Source: CAZNPA01 sp964575095 (GTDB lineage: Bacteria; Pseudomonadota; Alphaproteobacteria; Rickettsiales; SXRF01). From it: DNA of 64,000 nt. A program made the position numbers and the translations under genes. This document shows positions 9,993-17,286 of this stretch, in pieces (positions within the stretch are counted from its first letter, which is position 1; each line of letters starts with the position of its first letter). A model generated the notes under the pieces. The model did no database searches, was not told the DNA's origin, and saw nothing but the letters and a program-made list of their open reading frames with translations. The DNA lies in the NCBI GenBank assembly GCA_964575095.1, contig CAZNPA010000003.1:186001-250000 (forward strand), read 5' to 3'.

Positions 9993-10463
9993 TTATCTCT
10001 TATTCTTGGGATTCAGTTTGGCAAAATCGTACACGACCGGATTCTGCGCCGTATGCGGGTGCTCGGTGCCGCCATACACACGCAGCTTGGTAAGCTGCTT
10101 ACGGGCGAGCGGGCTTTCCTTGGGCATCATGCGCTCGACTGCTTTTTCGATGACGCGCTCGGGATAGGCGCTGTTCAAGATGAATTCCGGCGTGGCCGAC
10201 TTTACGCCGCCCGGGTGGCCGGTGTGGCGATAATAGATTTTATCGGTGAGCTTCTTGCCGGTCAGCTTCACTTTTTTGGCATTGATGATGACGACATGGT
10301 CGCCGGTGTCGATATGCGGCGTGAATTGCGGGCGGTGCTTGCCGCGCAGAATTTTGGCGACGTTGGACGCCAGACGGCCGAGCACGACGCCATCGGCATC
10401 AATCAGGAGCCACTTTTCTTGCACTTCTTTCGGTTTTGCCGAGTAGGTACCCATAACGCTCAT
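9993..10463 (-). CDS. rplM: 50S ribosomal protein L13
   Basis: L13 is an early assembly protein of the large subunit. The 156-residue product has the typical WLLIDADGVVLGRLAS start of the domain, followed by LRGKHRPQFTPHIDTGDHV and YRHTGHPGG. The ATG at 10463 gives MSVMGTYSAKP; an internal ATG at 10454 (MGTYSAKP) matches many homologues and is an alternative. It is the first gene of the rplM-rpsI operon, with a good promoter upstream. Confidence 0.98.
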   Translation of the reverse strand: MSVMGTYSAKPKEVQEKWLLIDADGVVLGRLASNVAKILRGKHRPQFTPHIDTGDHVVIINAKKVKLTGKKLTDKIYYRHTGHPGGVKSATPEFILNSAYPERVIEKAVERMMPKESPLARKQLTKLRVYGGTEHPHTAQNPVVYDFAKLNPKNKR

Positions 10464-10491
10464 TTCTTAATAAATTACAAAAGGGAGCCGG

Positions 10492-10520
10492 AATTTATGG
10501 CAAGGCTGGGGGGAAGTCAA
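10492..10520 (-). promoter_or_regulatory. Sigma-70-type promoter for rplM-rpsI
   Basis: On the minus strand TTGACT (10520-10515) is followed by 17 bases and TAAATT (10497-10492). Transcription would begin about 20 bases upstream of the rplM ATG. Match and position are good. Confidence 0.6.
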
Positions 10521-10531
10521 CAGCAAAAACA

Positions 10532-10620
10532 GTGACTAGTGACGAGTGGCGAGCGGTTAGAGATTAGTGAATAGACTAAATTCAATTACTCGCCACTCAC
10601 CACTCGTCACCAGTCACTAT
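10532..10620. repeat. Inverted heptamer repeat between rplM and pstB
   Basis: The left arm is built of AGTGACT, AGTGACG and AGTGGCG units, and the right arm of their complements (ACTCGCC, ACTCACC, ACTCGTC and so on). They are separated by about 35 bases of agattagtgaatag-type sequence, so the whole could fold into a long hairpin. The right arm touches the pstB stop codon. The same units are translated in thiD (5551-5584), and an AT-richer relative lies at 55815-55880. Confidence 0.7.
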
Positions 10621-11376
10621 TTATCCATATCTTCCAGTAATATAATCCTGCGTCTGCTGGTGGGCAGGGGCGGTGAATATTTGGCTGGTTTCACCGGATT
10701 CGATGATCCTCCCCATATGGAAGAAGTGCGTCAGCTGCGATACGCGCGCCGCCTGCTGCATCGAATGGGTGACGATGACGATGGTGTAATCATGCTTCAG
10801 CTCGTTGATCAGCTCCTCAATGCGCGCCGTGGCGATGGGGTCGAGCGCCGAGCACGGCTCGTCCATTAAAATGATGTCGGGGCTGATCGACAGCGCACGC
10901 GCGATGCAGAGCCGCTGCTGCTGCCCGCCGGAAAGCGACGTGCCGGGCTCCTGCAGCCGGTCTTTGACTTCGTCGAGCAATCCCGCCCGTTTCAAGCAGC
11001 GCTCGACCAGCGCGTCGAGCTCCTGTTTTCCCTGAGTGAGACCGTGGATGCGCGGGCCGTAGGCGACGTTGTCGTAAATCGATTTCGGGAACGGGTTCGG
11101 TTTCTGGAACACCATACCGATATGCGCGCGCAGGGCGACGACGTCCTGCGCCGCATCGTTGATGTTGCCGCCGTCGATCCAGATGTCGCCTTCGACGCGG
11201 CAGTTCTCGATGGTGTCGTTCATGCGGTTCAAGCAACGCAGGAACGTCGACTTGCCGCAACCGGAAGCGCCGATCAGCGCCGTGACACCCTGGGGGGGTA
11301 TGTCGAGCGAGACGTCAAACAGCGCCTGCTTGGCACCGTAAAAGACATTTAAATCCTTGGTGGATATTTTTGCCAT
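10621..11376 (-). CDS. pstB: Phosphate ABC transporter ATP-binding protein PstB
   Basis: PstB is the ATPase of the high-affinity phosphate importer. From MAKISTKDLN at 11376 it has 251 residues, with Walker A GASGCGKS at 36-43, the Q-loop in VFQKPNPFPKSIYDN, signature LSGGQQQR at 148-155, Walker B IILMDEPCSALDP, and the switch histidine in VTHSMQQA. A longer frame begins upstream, but it overlaps pstA and lacks homology. It follows pstA by 1 base. No phoU or phoB follows; the next gene downstream is in the rplM operon. Confidence 0.97.
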   Translation of the reverse strand: MAKISTKDLNVFYGAKQALFDVSLDIPPQGVTALIGASGCGKSTFLRCLNRMNDTIENCRVEGDIWIDGGNINDAAQDVVALRAHIGMVFQKPNPFPKSIYDNVAYGPRIHGLTQGKQELDALVERCLKRAGLLDEVKDRLQEPGTSLSGGQQQRLCIARALSISPDIILMDEPCSALDPIATARIEELINELKHDYTIVIVTHSMQQAARVSQLTHFFHMGRIIESGETSQIFTAPAHQQTQDYITGRYG

Positions 11377-11377
11377 G

Positions 11378-12610
11378 CTACCAACGTACCTCGAAACGCT
11401 TGCGCAGATAAATGGCCAGCGCATTGAGCAGGAGCAATAGCACGAGCAACACCAAAATGCCAGCGGCGGTTTTCTCGGCGAATCCCGCCTCCGGGCTGCT
11501 GGCCCAGAGGTAAATCTGCACCGGCATGACGGTGGCCGGCGAGGTAAACGCGCCCGGCACGTCGGCGACGAACGCCACCATGCCGATCATGAGCAGCGGC
11601 GCCGTTTCGCCGATAGCGCGCGCCAAACCCAGAATCGTGCCGGTCATGATGCCGGGCATGGAAAGCGGCAGCGTATGGTGCCACACGACCTGCAGCGGCG
11701 ATGCGCCGAGCGCCCGCGCCGCGTCGCGTATCGAACCGGGGATGGCGGAAAGCGAGGTGCGCGTGGCAATGATGATCACCGGCAGAATCATCAGAGCCAA
11801 TGTTAATCCGCCGACTACCGGCGCCGAGCGCGGCAGGCCCATGACGTTGATATAGACCGCCAGCCCCAACAGGCCGAATACGATTGACGGCACGGCGGCC
11901 AAATTGTTGATGTTGACCTCGACGAAATCGACGAACCGGCTTTTCCTGGCGAATTCCTCAAGATAGACCGCCGTCATCACGCCGAGCGGGAACGACACCA
12001 AAAGACATACGATAAGCGTCAGCACCGAGCCGACGATGGAGCCCAGAAACCCCGCCTGCTCCGGCGCGCGCGAATCGCTGCCGGTGAAAAACGACGTGTT
12101 GAACGCCAGCCGCACAAGATTCTTTTCTTGCAAGGTTTTGAACCATTCGATTTGCCGGTCGCTTAGGCGAATCTCGGTTTTGGCGCGCAACGGCAAGCTG
12201 CTCTTGCGATAAAGGTCGGTGGCGCTCGATGTCGGCAGCCACAATTCCACCGTCTTTCCCAGCCATTCCGGATGATCGTCAAACGCGCGTTTCAAATGCA
12301 CGCCGTTATTGCCAAACAGCGCCGTAAGTTGCCGCAACTCGCCTTCGTCGGCAATCTTAGGGAATATTGTTTTCAACGCCGGAAGCGTCAGCCGGTTAAA
12401 GGCGGAGATCGGCGCATCGGCGCCGATGATCGCCGCATCGAAAACAACCGGCAGGCGTATCTGCGTTTGCAGGAAACCGCTATACCCCCGGGCGGTAAGG
12501 CTGAAGATCACCAGTACCAGCACGATGACGGCAAGCGATAGCGCCGAAATGCCGTACAGGCGGAAGCGTTTTTCCGCGCGTTGGCGTTTTTTGTGCCACG
12601 TTTTATTCAT
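11378..12610 (-). CDS. pstA: Phosphate ABC transporter permease PstA
   Basis: PstA is one of two membrane subunits of the phosphate importer. The 410-residue protein has an N-terminal membrane anchor and an extended periplasmic domain of about 150 residues (the DUF3333-type extension common in alphaproteobacteria). The BPD permease domain with several membrane helices follows, with the cytoplasmic coupling loop RDAARALGASPLQVVWHHTLP that contacts PstB. Its start overlaps the end of pstC by 8 bases, showing translational coupling. Confidence 0.96.
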   Translation of the reverse strand: MNKTWHKKRQRAEKRFRLYGISALSLAVIVLVLVIFSLTARGYSGFLQTQIRLPVVFDAAIIGADAPISAFNRLTLPALKTIFPKIADEGELRQLTALFGNNGVHLKRAFDDHPEWLGKTVELWLPTSSATDLYRKSSLPLRAKTEIRLSDRQIEWFKTLQEKNLVRLAFNTSFFTGSDSRAPEQAGFLGSIVGSVLTLIVCLLVSFPLGVMTAVYLEEFARKSRFVDFVEVNINNLAAVPSIVFGLLGLAVYINVMGLPRSAPVVGGLTLALMILPVIIIATRTSLSAIPGSIRDAARALGASPLQVVWHHTLPLSMPGIMTGTILGLARAIGETAPLLMIGMVAFVADVPGAFTSPATVMPVQIYLWASSPEAGFAEKTAAGILVLLVLLLLLNALAIYLRKRFEVRW

Positions 12611-13556
12611 ATTGTTCCCGATAGGCTTTGACGATCTTGAGCGCGACGATATTCAAGAACAGCGTGACGCAGAACAGTGTGAGCCCCAACGCAAACGCCG
12701 CCAGCGTTTTCGGGCTGTCGAATTCCTGGTCGCCGACCAAAAGCGACACGATCTGCACCGTCACCGTCGTCACCGATTCCAGCGGGTTGAACGTCAGATG
12801 CGCCGACATGCCGGCCGCCATCACCACGATCATCGTTTCGCCGATGGCGCGCGACACGGCGAGCAGCACCGCGCCCATGATGCCGGGCAGCGCCGCCGGC
12901 AGCACGACCTTGCGGATGGTTTCCGACATCGTCGCCCCCAGCGCATAGGAGGCGTCGCGCAAACTGCGCGGCACGGCGGTAATGATGTCATCGGAGAGCG
13001 ACGAAATAAAAGGGATGATCATGACGCCCATGACAACCCCCGCCGCCAGCGCGCTTTCCGAAGCAACGCTTAAGCCCATCGCAGCGCCCATATCGCGCAG
13101 CGAAGGCGCAACGAGGATGATGGCGATGTAGCCGTAAACGACGGTGGGAATGCCGGCCAATATTTCCAGCGCCGGTTTCAAAAGATTGCGCGTCGAGCCG
13201 GCGGCGTATTCCGATAAATAAATCGCCGAGAGCAGCCCGACCGGAATCGCCACCGCCATCGCCACCAGCGTAATCAGCAGCGTGCCGGTAAACAACGGCA
13301 CGGCGCCGAACGCGCCCGACGATCCCGCCTGGTCGGCACGCAGCGCCATCTGCGGGCTCCATTTCAGACCGAAGAGAAATTCGCCCGGCGGCACGAAATG
13401 GAAAAACCTAAGCGCCTCGAACAGCACCGAACCGACGATCGCTATCGTGATTAAAATCGACGTCGCCGCCGAAAGCCATAACAGGGCATATACCCCCCGG
13501 GAGTATAGGCGCCGGAAAGGGGACTTGATGCGTCGTGACGTAGGAACGGCCTGCAT
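12603..13556 (-). CDS. pstC: Phosphate ABC transporter permease PstC
   Basis: PstC pairs with PstA to form the channel. The 317-residue protein has a cytoplasmic basic N-terminus, about six membrane helices, and the coupling loop RDASYALGATMSETIRKVVLP. It is of the short type, without the long N-terminal domain of many alphaproteobacterial PstC proteins, while PstA keeps its long domain. It lies 71 bases after phoR on the same strand and overlaps pstA. The gap contains an imperfect tggcgc/gcgcca stem but no convincing Pho box that I can see. Confidence 0.95.
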   Translation of the reverse strand: MQAVPTSRRIKSPFRRLYSRGVYALLWLSAATSILITIAIVGSVLFEALRFFHFVPPGEFLFGLKWSPQMALRADQAGSSGAFGAVPLFTGTLLITLVAMAVAIPVGLLSAIYLSEYAAGSTRNLLKPALEILAGIPTVVYGYIAIILVAPSLRDMGAAMGLSVASESALAAGVVMGVMIIPFISSLSDDIITAVPRSLRDASYALGATMSETIRKVVLPAALPGIMGAVLLAVSRAIGETMIVVMAAGMSAHLTFNPLESVTTVTVQIVSLLVGDQEFDSPKTLAAFALGLTLFCVTLFLNIVALKIVKAYREQYE

Positions 13557-13627
13557 ATGGCCGCAAGTTGTATGGCGCTAATGGCGAGAGTCAAGCGCCA
13601 AATCGTAACGCTCTGGCAGACAATGAT

Positions 13628-15061
13628 TTATTGCTCGGAAACGTGCTCTTCCGCCGCCACGTCGTCATAAACCGGCAGATAGACGGAAAACCGGCTGCCC
13701 TTGCCAACGTCGCTATCGATGGTCATCACGCCGCGATGCCGGTTCAGGACGTGCTTGGAAATGGCGAGCCCGAGGCCGGTACCGCCGACGCTCCGCGTGC
13801 GCGCGGAATCGACGCGGTAAAAACGTTCGGTCAGGCGCGGAATATGCTCCTTGGGAATGCCTTCGCCGTGATCCTCGACCGAAAAACAGATGGCGCGCGT
13901 CAGCCGCCGGAACAAATGGTCGTCCGGCAATTCCGACGTCAGCTTGGCCGAAAGCACCACGTCCGTATCCGGGTTGGTGTATTTGATGGCGTTGCCGATC
14001 AGGTTGCGCACGACCTGCGCCAGCTCCTGCGCATCGCCGCGCGTCGGCGGCAAATTGTCGTTGAGCTTGAGCTTCAGGCGCACGTTCTTCTGCTTGCACG
14101 CCCATTCGAAATGCTGCTGCTCGCTCCTGACCACGCGCAGCAAATCGACCTTGGCCGACGGCAAGGTATGCGCGTTCATCTCGATCTTGGACAGCGACAG
14201 CAAATCATTGACCAGCTTGGCCATGCGCTCGGCCTGATCGGCCATAACCTTCAAGAATTCCTCGCGCGCCACCGGATCGTCCTTGGCCGGACCGCGCAGC
14301 GTTTCGATGAATCCCATCAGGCTGGCCAGCGGCGTGCGGATTTCGTGGCTGGCGTTGGCGACGAAGTCGGCACGCATGCGCTGGATGCGTTTCTGTTGCG
14401 TGATTTCGGTCAGCGTGATCACGATCGACATGCCACCTTCCGACGGAATCGGGAAGCGCTCAATGATAGCCTGGAAATCGCGCGGCACCGGATCGTTCAG
14501 CGAAAATTCCACCTGCTTCCCGTGCAGGTATTCGATCACCGACGACACAGCGCCCATCAGCCGGTCATCAGGCACGATGTCGCGCAAATAGCGGTTGGCG
14601 AGGTTCTGACCGAAGATACTGCGCGCGGCACGATTGGTGCGGACGATGACTTTGTCGTCGTTGGTCATGATGAGGATGTCCGGCAGCGTATCGACAAGGA
14701 TTTCGCGCTCGGTGATGATGGTTTCCATCTCGCGCCGCTTGCTGTCCCACGAATATTGCAGGCGGCTGACCGCACCCGAGAGTTCCGCGACGTTGGAAAG
14801 GAAGCTCAGGTCCGGCGCGCGCACGCGCTTGTCGCCGGCGAGGTTGTTGACGTATTGCGTCAGCGCCGAGACGTTGGAAAGGAACGGCACGACGAACACC
14901 ATCGAGAGCGCCATCGCCGCCAGATAGCCGTAAATGAAATAGGAAAAATCGAGACGCCCAAGGATCGAAAACAGCGAGAGCACAATCAGCGCCGGACTGG
15001 AAACGATCATGATCGTCTTAAGCAGCGTCGCCAGCGGTATCGATGTTTTACTGTCGGCCAT
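13628..15061 (-). CDS. phoR: Phosphate regulon-type sensor histidine kinase PhoR
   Basis: The 477-residue kinase (ATG at 15061) has two N-terminal membrane helices (about 11-34 and 42-63), a short linker, and a PAS domain (about 115-225). The HisKA domain has the phospho-accepting His239 in NASHEIRTPLASL. The ATPase domain contains the N-box NLIGNAIKYT, G1 VEDHGEGIP and G2 GGTGLGLAISKH. Its position directly upstream of pstC-pstA-pstB supports PhoR rather than another kinase; PhoB is not in the window. It lacks a large periplasmic sensor, as PhoR does. It lies 11 bases from the trpS stop and may share a transcript with trpS. Confidence 0.9.
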   Translation of the reverse strand: MADSKTSIPLATLLKTIMIVSSPALIVLSLFSILGRLDFSYFIYGYLAAMALSMVFVVPFLSNVSALTQYVNNLAGDKRVRAPDLSFLSNVAELSGAVSRLQYSWDSKRREMETIITEREILVDTLPDILIMTNDDKVIVRTNRAARSIFGQNLANRYLRDIVPDDRLMGAVSSVIEYLHGKQVEFSLNDPVPRDFQAIIERFPIPSEGGMSIVITLTEITQQKRIQRMRADFVANASHEIRTPLASLMGFIETLRGPAKDDPVAREEFLKVMADQAERMAKLVNDLLSLSKIEMNAHTLPSAKVDLLRVVRSEQQHFEWACKQKNVRLKLKLNDNLPPTRGDAQELAQVVRNLIGNAIKYTNPDTDVVLSAKLTSELPDDHLFRRLTRAICFSVEDHGEGIPKEHIPRLTERFYRVDSARTRSVGGTGLGLAISKHVLNRHRGVMTIDSDVGKGSRFSVYLPVYDDVAAEEHVSEQ

Positions 15062-15072
15062 AACGAGCGCCA

Positions 15073-16098
15073 CTATAGCGTAAGAAACCCGACCAGGGTA
15101 TGAACTTCTTTCATTGTTTGGGCGGCGATGGCGGCGGCTTTATCGGCGCCTTTTTTCATGACCTTATCGAGATAGGCGGTATCCTCCATCAGATCGCGCA
15201 TTTTTTTGGTGATCGGAGAAAGTCTTTCTACCGCCACTTCGGTCAGCATCTGCTTGAAGGCGGAGAAATTTTTTCCGGCGCATTCGGAAAGCGCCGCTTC
15301 GCGCGAGATATTTTTGAGCGAGGCATAGATGGTAATCAGGTTGGCGGCTTCGGGGCGATGCTCCGGATCCCAGCTGATGCCCTCGACCATATCCGACTTG
15401 GCTTTTTTGAATTTGAGCGCAATCGTATCAGCATCGTCGGTCAGATTGATGCGCGAGTAATCCGACTCCTCCGACTTGCTCATTTTCCTGGTGCCGTCGC
15501 GGAGTGACATCACGCGCGCCGCCTCGCCCATGATGACCGGCTCCGGCAGCGTGAAAAACTCGGCGTTGTAATGGCGGTTGAACGCGCCGGCGATGTCGCG
15601 GCACAACTCCAAATGTTGTTTTTGATCTTCGCCGACGGGAACATGCGTTGCTTTATACACCAATATGTCGGCGGCCATGAGGACGGGATAGCCGTAAAGG
15701 CCGAGCACCGCCTCCTCGCGATGCTTGCCGGCTTTTTCCTTGAACTGCGTCATGCGGTTCAGCCAGCCCAGCGGCGTGTGGCAAGAAAGAATCCATGCTA
15801 ATTCGCTATGCGCCGCCACCGCCGATTGCGGGAAGATGGCGCTTTTGTCCGGGTCGACGCCGCAGGCGATATAGGCCGCCGCCGTTTCGCGCACATATTG
15901 GCGCAGTTTCACGGGATCCTGCGGCACGGTGATGGCATGCAGATCGACGATGCAAAACAGGCTTTCATACTCGGCCTGTAACGCCACCCAGTTGCGGATC
16001 GCGCCGAGATAATTGCCCAGATGCAGGTTTCCGCTCGGCTGCACGCCGGAAAGTATTCTGGGGTTTGGGGATTCGGGATTGGGGATTCGGGGTTGCAT
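15073..16098 (-). CDS. trpS: Tryptophanyl-tRNA synthetase
   Basis: TrpS charges tRNA(Trp). The enzyme has the HIGH-type motif in SGVQPSGNLHLGNYLG (about 17-32) and the KMSKS loop in GTRKMSKSEESDY, as in class Ic synthetases. The ATG at 16098 follows AGAGGTG at good spacing and gives 341 residues. Residues 3-13 (PRIPNPESPNP) are encoded by a repeat that is mirrored, in the corresponding frame, at the start of divergent hemB. The canonical domain starts just after it (RILSGVQPSG) with no other start codon, so the repeat must be translated. Confidence 0.96.
   Translation of the reverse strand: MQPRIPNPESPNPRILSGVQPSGNLHLGNYLGAIRNWVALQAEYESLFCIVDLHAITVPQDPVKLRQYVRETAAAYIACGVDPDKSAIFPQSAVAAHSELAWILSCHTPLGWLNRMTQFKEKAGKHREEAVLGLYGYPVLMAADILVYKATHVPVGEDQKQHLELCRDIAGAFNRHYNAEFFTLPEPVIMGEAARVMSLRDGTRKMSKSEESDYSRINLTDDADTIALKFKKAKSDMVEGISWDPEHRPEAANLITIYASLKNISREAALSECAGKNFSAFKQMLTEVAVERLSPITKKMRDLMEDTAYLDKVMKKGADKAAAIAAQTMKEVHTLVGFLTL
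16060..16096. repeat. Intragenic repeat copy 1 (trpS N-terminus)
   Basis: The plus-strand run is built of gattcggg and gattgggg units. Its complement encodes RIPNPESPNP in TrpS. A second copy in opposite orientation is at 16170-16203, so the two form an inverted repeat around the divergent start region. Confidence 0.85.
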
Positions 16099-16133
16099 TG
16101 ACGAGGACACCTCTAGATAGTACAAGGCTTGTA

Positions 16134-17180
16134 ATGGCAGCTTTAGCCAAATATTCAAGTATTTCTATGTCCCGAATCCCCAATCCCGAATCCCCAAACC
16201 CTGTCTTCCCAGCCACCCGCCTGCGCCGAACCCGCATGGAAGCATGGTGCCGCGAGCTGGTGGCAGAGCATCGGCTCTCTCCCAGCGATTTGGTGCTACC
16301 GATGTTTATCCACGAGGGGAAAAACAGTGAAACGCCGATCGCCTCGATGCCGGGTATGGCGCGATTTTCGCTCGATCTGGCGGTAAGAAAAGCCAAGGAA
16401 GCCAAGAAACTCGGCATACAAGCCATCGCTCTCTTCCCGCAGGTGGACGCAAAGTTAAAAACCCTGCACGGCAACGAAGCGCTGAATAAAAACAACCTCG
16501 TCTGCCGCGCCATCAAAGACATCAAAAACGCCGTGCCGGATCTCGGCGTCATCGCCGACGTCGCGCTCGACCCTTACACCTCGCACGGGCATGACGGCAT
16601 TTTCGAAAATGGAAAAGTCTTAAACGATGCGACGATGGAAGTGCTGTGCAAACAAGCGCTGGTGCAGGCCAAGGCCGGCTGCGATATCGTAGCGCCGTCG
16701 GACATGATGGACGGCCGGATCGGGGCGATCCGCCGGACATTAGAAAGTGAAAATTTTCAGGATACGCTGATACTTTCCTACGCGGCAAAATACGCCTCGG
16801 ATTTTTACGGGCCCTTCCGCGACGCCGTGGGTTCAAGCAACGCACTCGGGAAATCCGACAAGAAGAATTACCAGATGGACCCTCGTAACGCCGACGAAGC
16901 CATGCGCGAAATCGCAATGGATATAGAAGAAGGCGCCGACATGGTGATGGTCAAGCCCGGCATCGCCTATCTTGATATCGTCTACCGCGCCGCCAGCGGG
17001 TTTTCCGTTCCGGTGTTCGTCTACCAGACCAGCGGCGAATACGCGATGATCAAGGCGGCAGGAGCTCATGGCTGGGTCGACGGCAATGCCGTAATGCTTG
17101 AAAGTTTGATGGCCTTCAAGCGTGCCGGCGCGCGCGCCATACTGACCTATGCGGCAATGGATGCGGCAAAAACGCTGTAA
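16134..17180 (+). CDS. hemB: Delta-aminolevulinic acid dehydratase HemB
   Basis: HemB condenses two 5-aminolevulinate molecules to porphobilinogen. The two Schiff-base lysines are at about 219 (SYAAKYASDFYGPF) and 274 (MVMVKPG). The metal loop reads DVALDPYTSHGHDG, with aspartates in place of zinc-binding cysteines, as in magnesium-type alphaproteobacterial enzymes. The ATG at 16134, preceded by AAGG, gives 348 residues; an ATG at 16167 is an alternative with a weak ribosome site. Canonical homology starts near FPATRLRRTR, so about 24 N-terminal residues are extra, including the repeat-derived RIPNPESPNP. It is divergent from trpS, with only 35-68 bases between starts. Confidence 0.95.
   Translation: MAALAKYSSISMSRIPNPESPNPVFPATRLRRTRMEAWCRELVAEHRLSPSDLVLPMFIHEGKNSETPIASMPGMARFSLDLAVRKAKEAKKLGIQAIALFPQVDAKLKTLHGNEALNKNNLVCRAIKDIKNAVPDLGVIADVALDPYTSHGHDGIFENGKVLNDATMEVLCKQALVQAKAGCDIVAPSDMMDGRIGAIRRTLESENFQDTLILSYAAKYASDFYGPFRDAVGSSNALGKSDKKNYQMDPRNADEAMREIAMDIEEGADMVMVKPGIAYLDIVYRAASGFSVPVFVYQTSGEYAMIKAAGAHGWVDGNAVMLESLMAFKRAGARAILTYAAMDAAKTL
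16170..16203. repeat. Intragenic repeat copy 2 (hemB N-terminus)
   Basis: This is the inverted partner of 16060-16096, made of cccgaatc and cccaatc units. It is read as RIPNPESPNP in HemB. About 70 bases of non-repeat sequence separate the copies. Confidence 0.85.
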
Positions 17181-17252
17181 CCCGCATCGTTCCCTTACGG
17201 GAAAGAGTTAAAAGACTATTTACTTTTTACGCCATTTCCCGCAAAACCATGC

Positions 17253-17258
17253 TATTAT
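17253..17258 (+). promoter_or_regulatory. Candidate extended -10 promoter for the TpsB gene
   Basis: TATTAT is preceded by TGC (tgctattat), an extended -10 arrangement, about 28 bases upstream of the ATG at 17287. No good -35 hexamer is seen. Confidence 0.4.
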
Positions 17259-17286
17259 CGTGAGACAAAACACTCCGTGGGAGCCG

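Noticed and set aside
10532..10620. CRISPR array
   Set aside because: The repeats are 7 bases, without unique spacers, and arranged as an inverted pair.
13568..15103. A 511-codon plus-strand frame opposite phoR
   Set aside because: It is antisense to a clear histidine kinase and shows no domain, signal peptide or ribosome site; its length follows from GC-rich codon structure.
16065..16133. Earlier in-frame start for hemB at 16065
   Set aside because: It would overlap the trpS N-terminus and the repeat on the other strand; the ATG at 16134 has a ribosome site.
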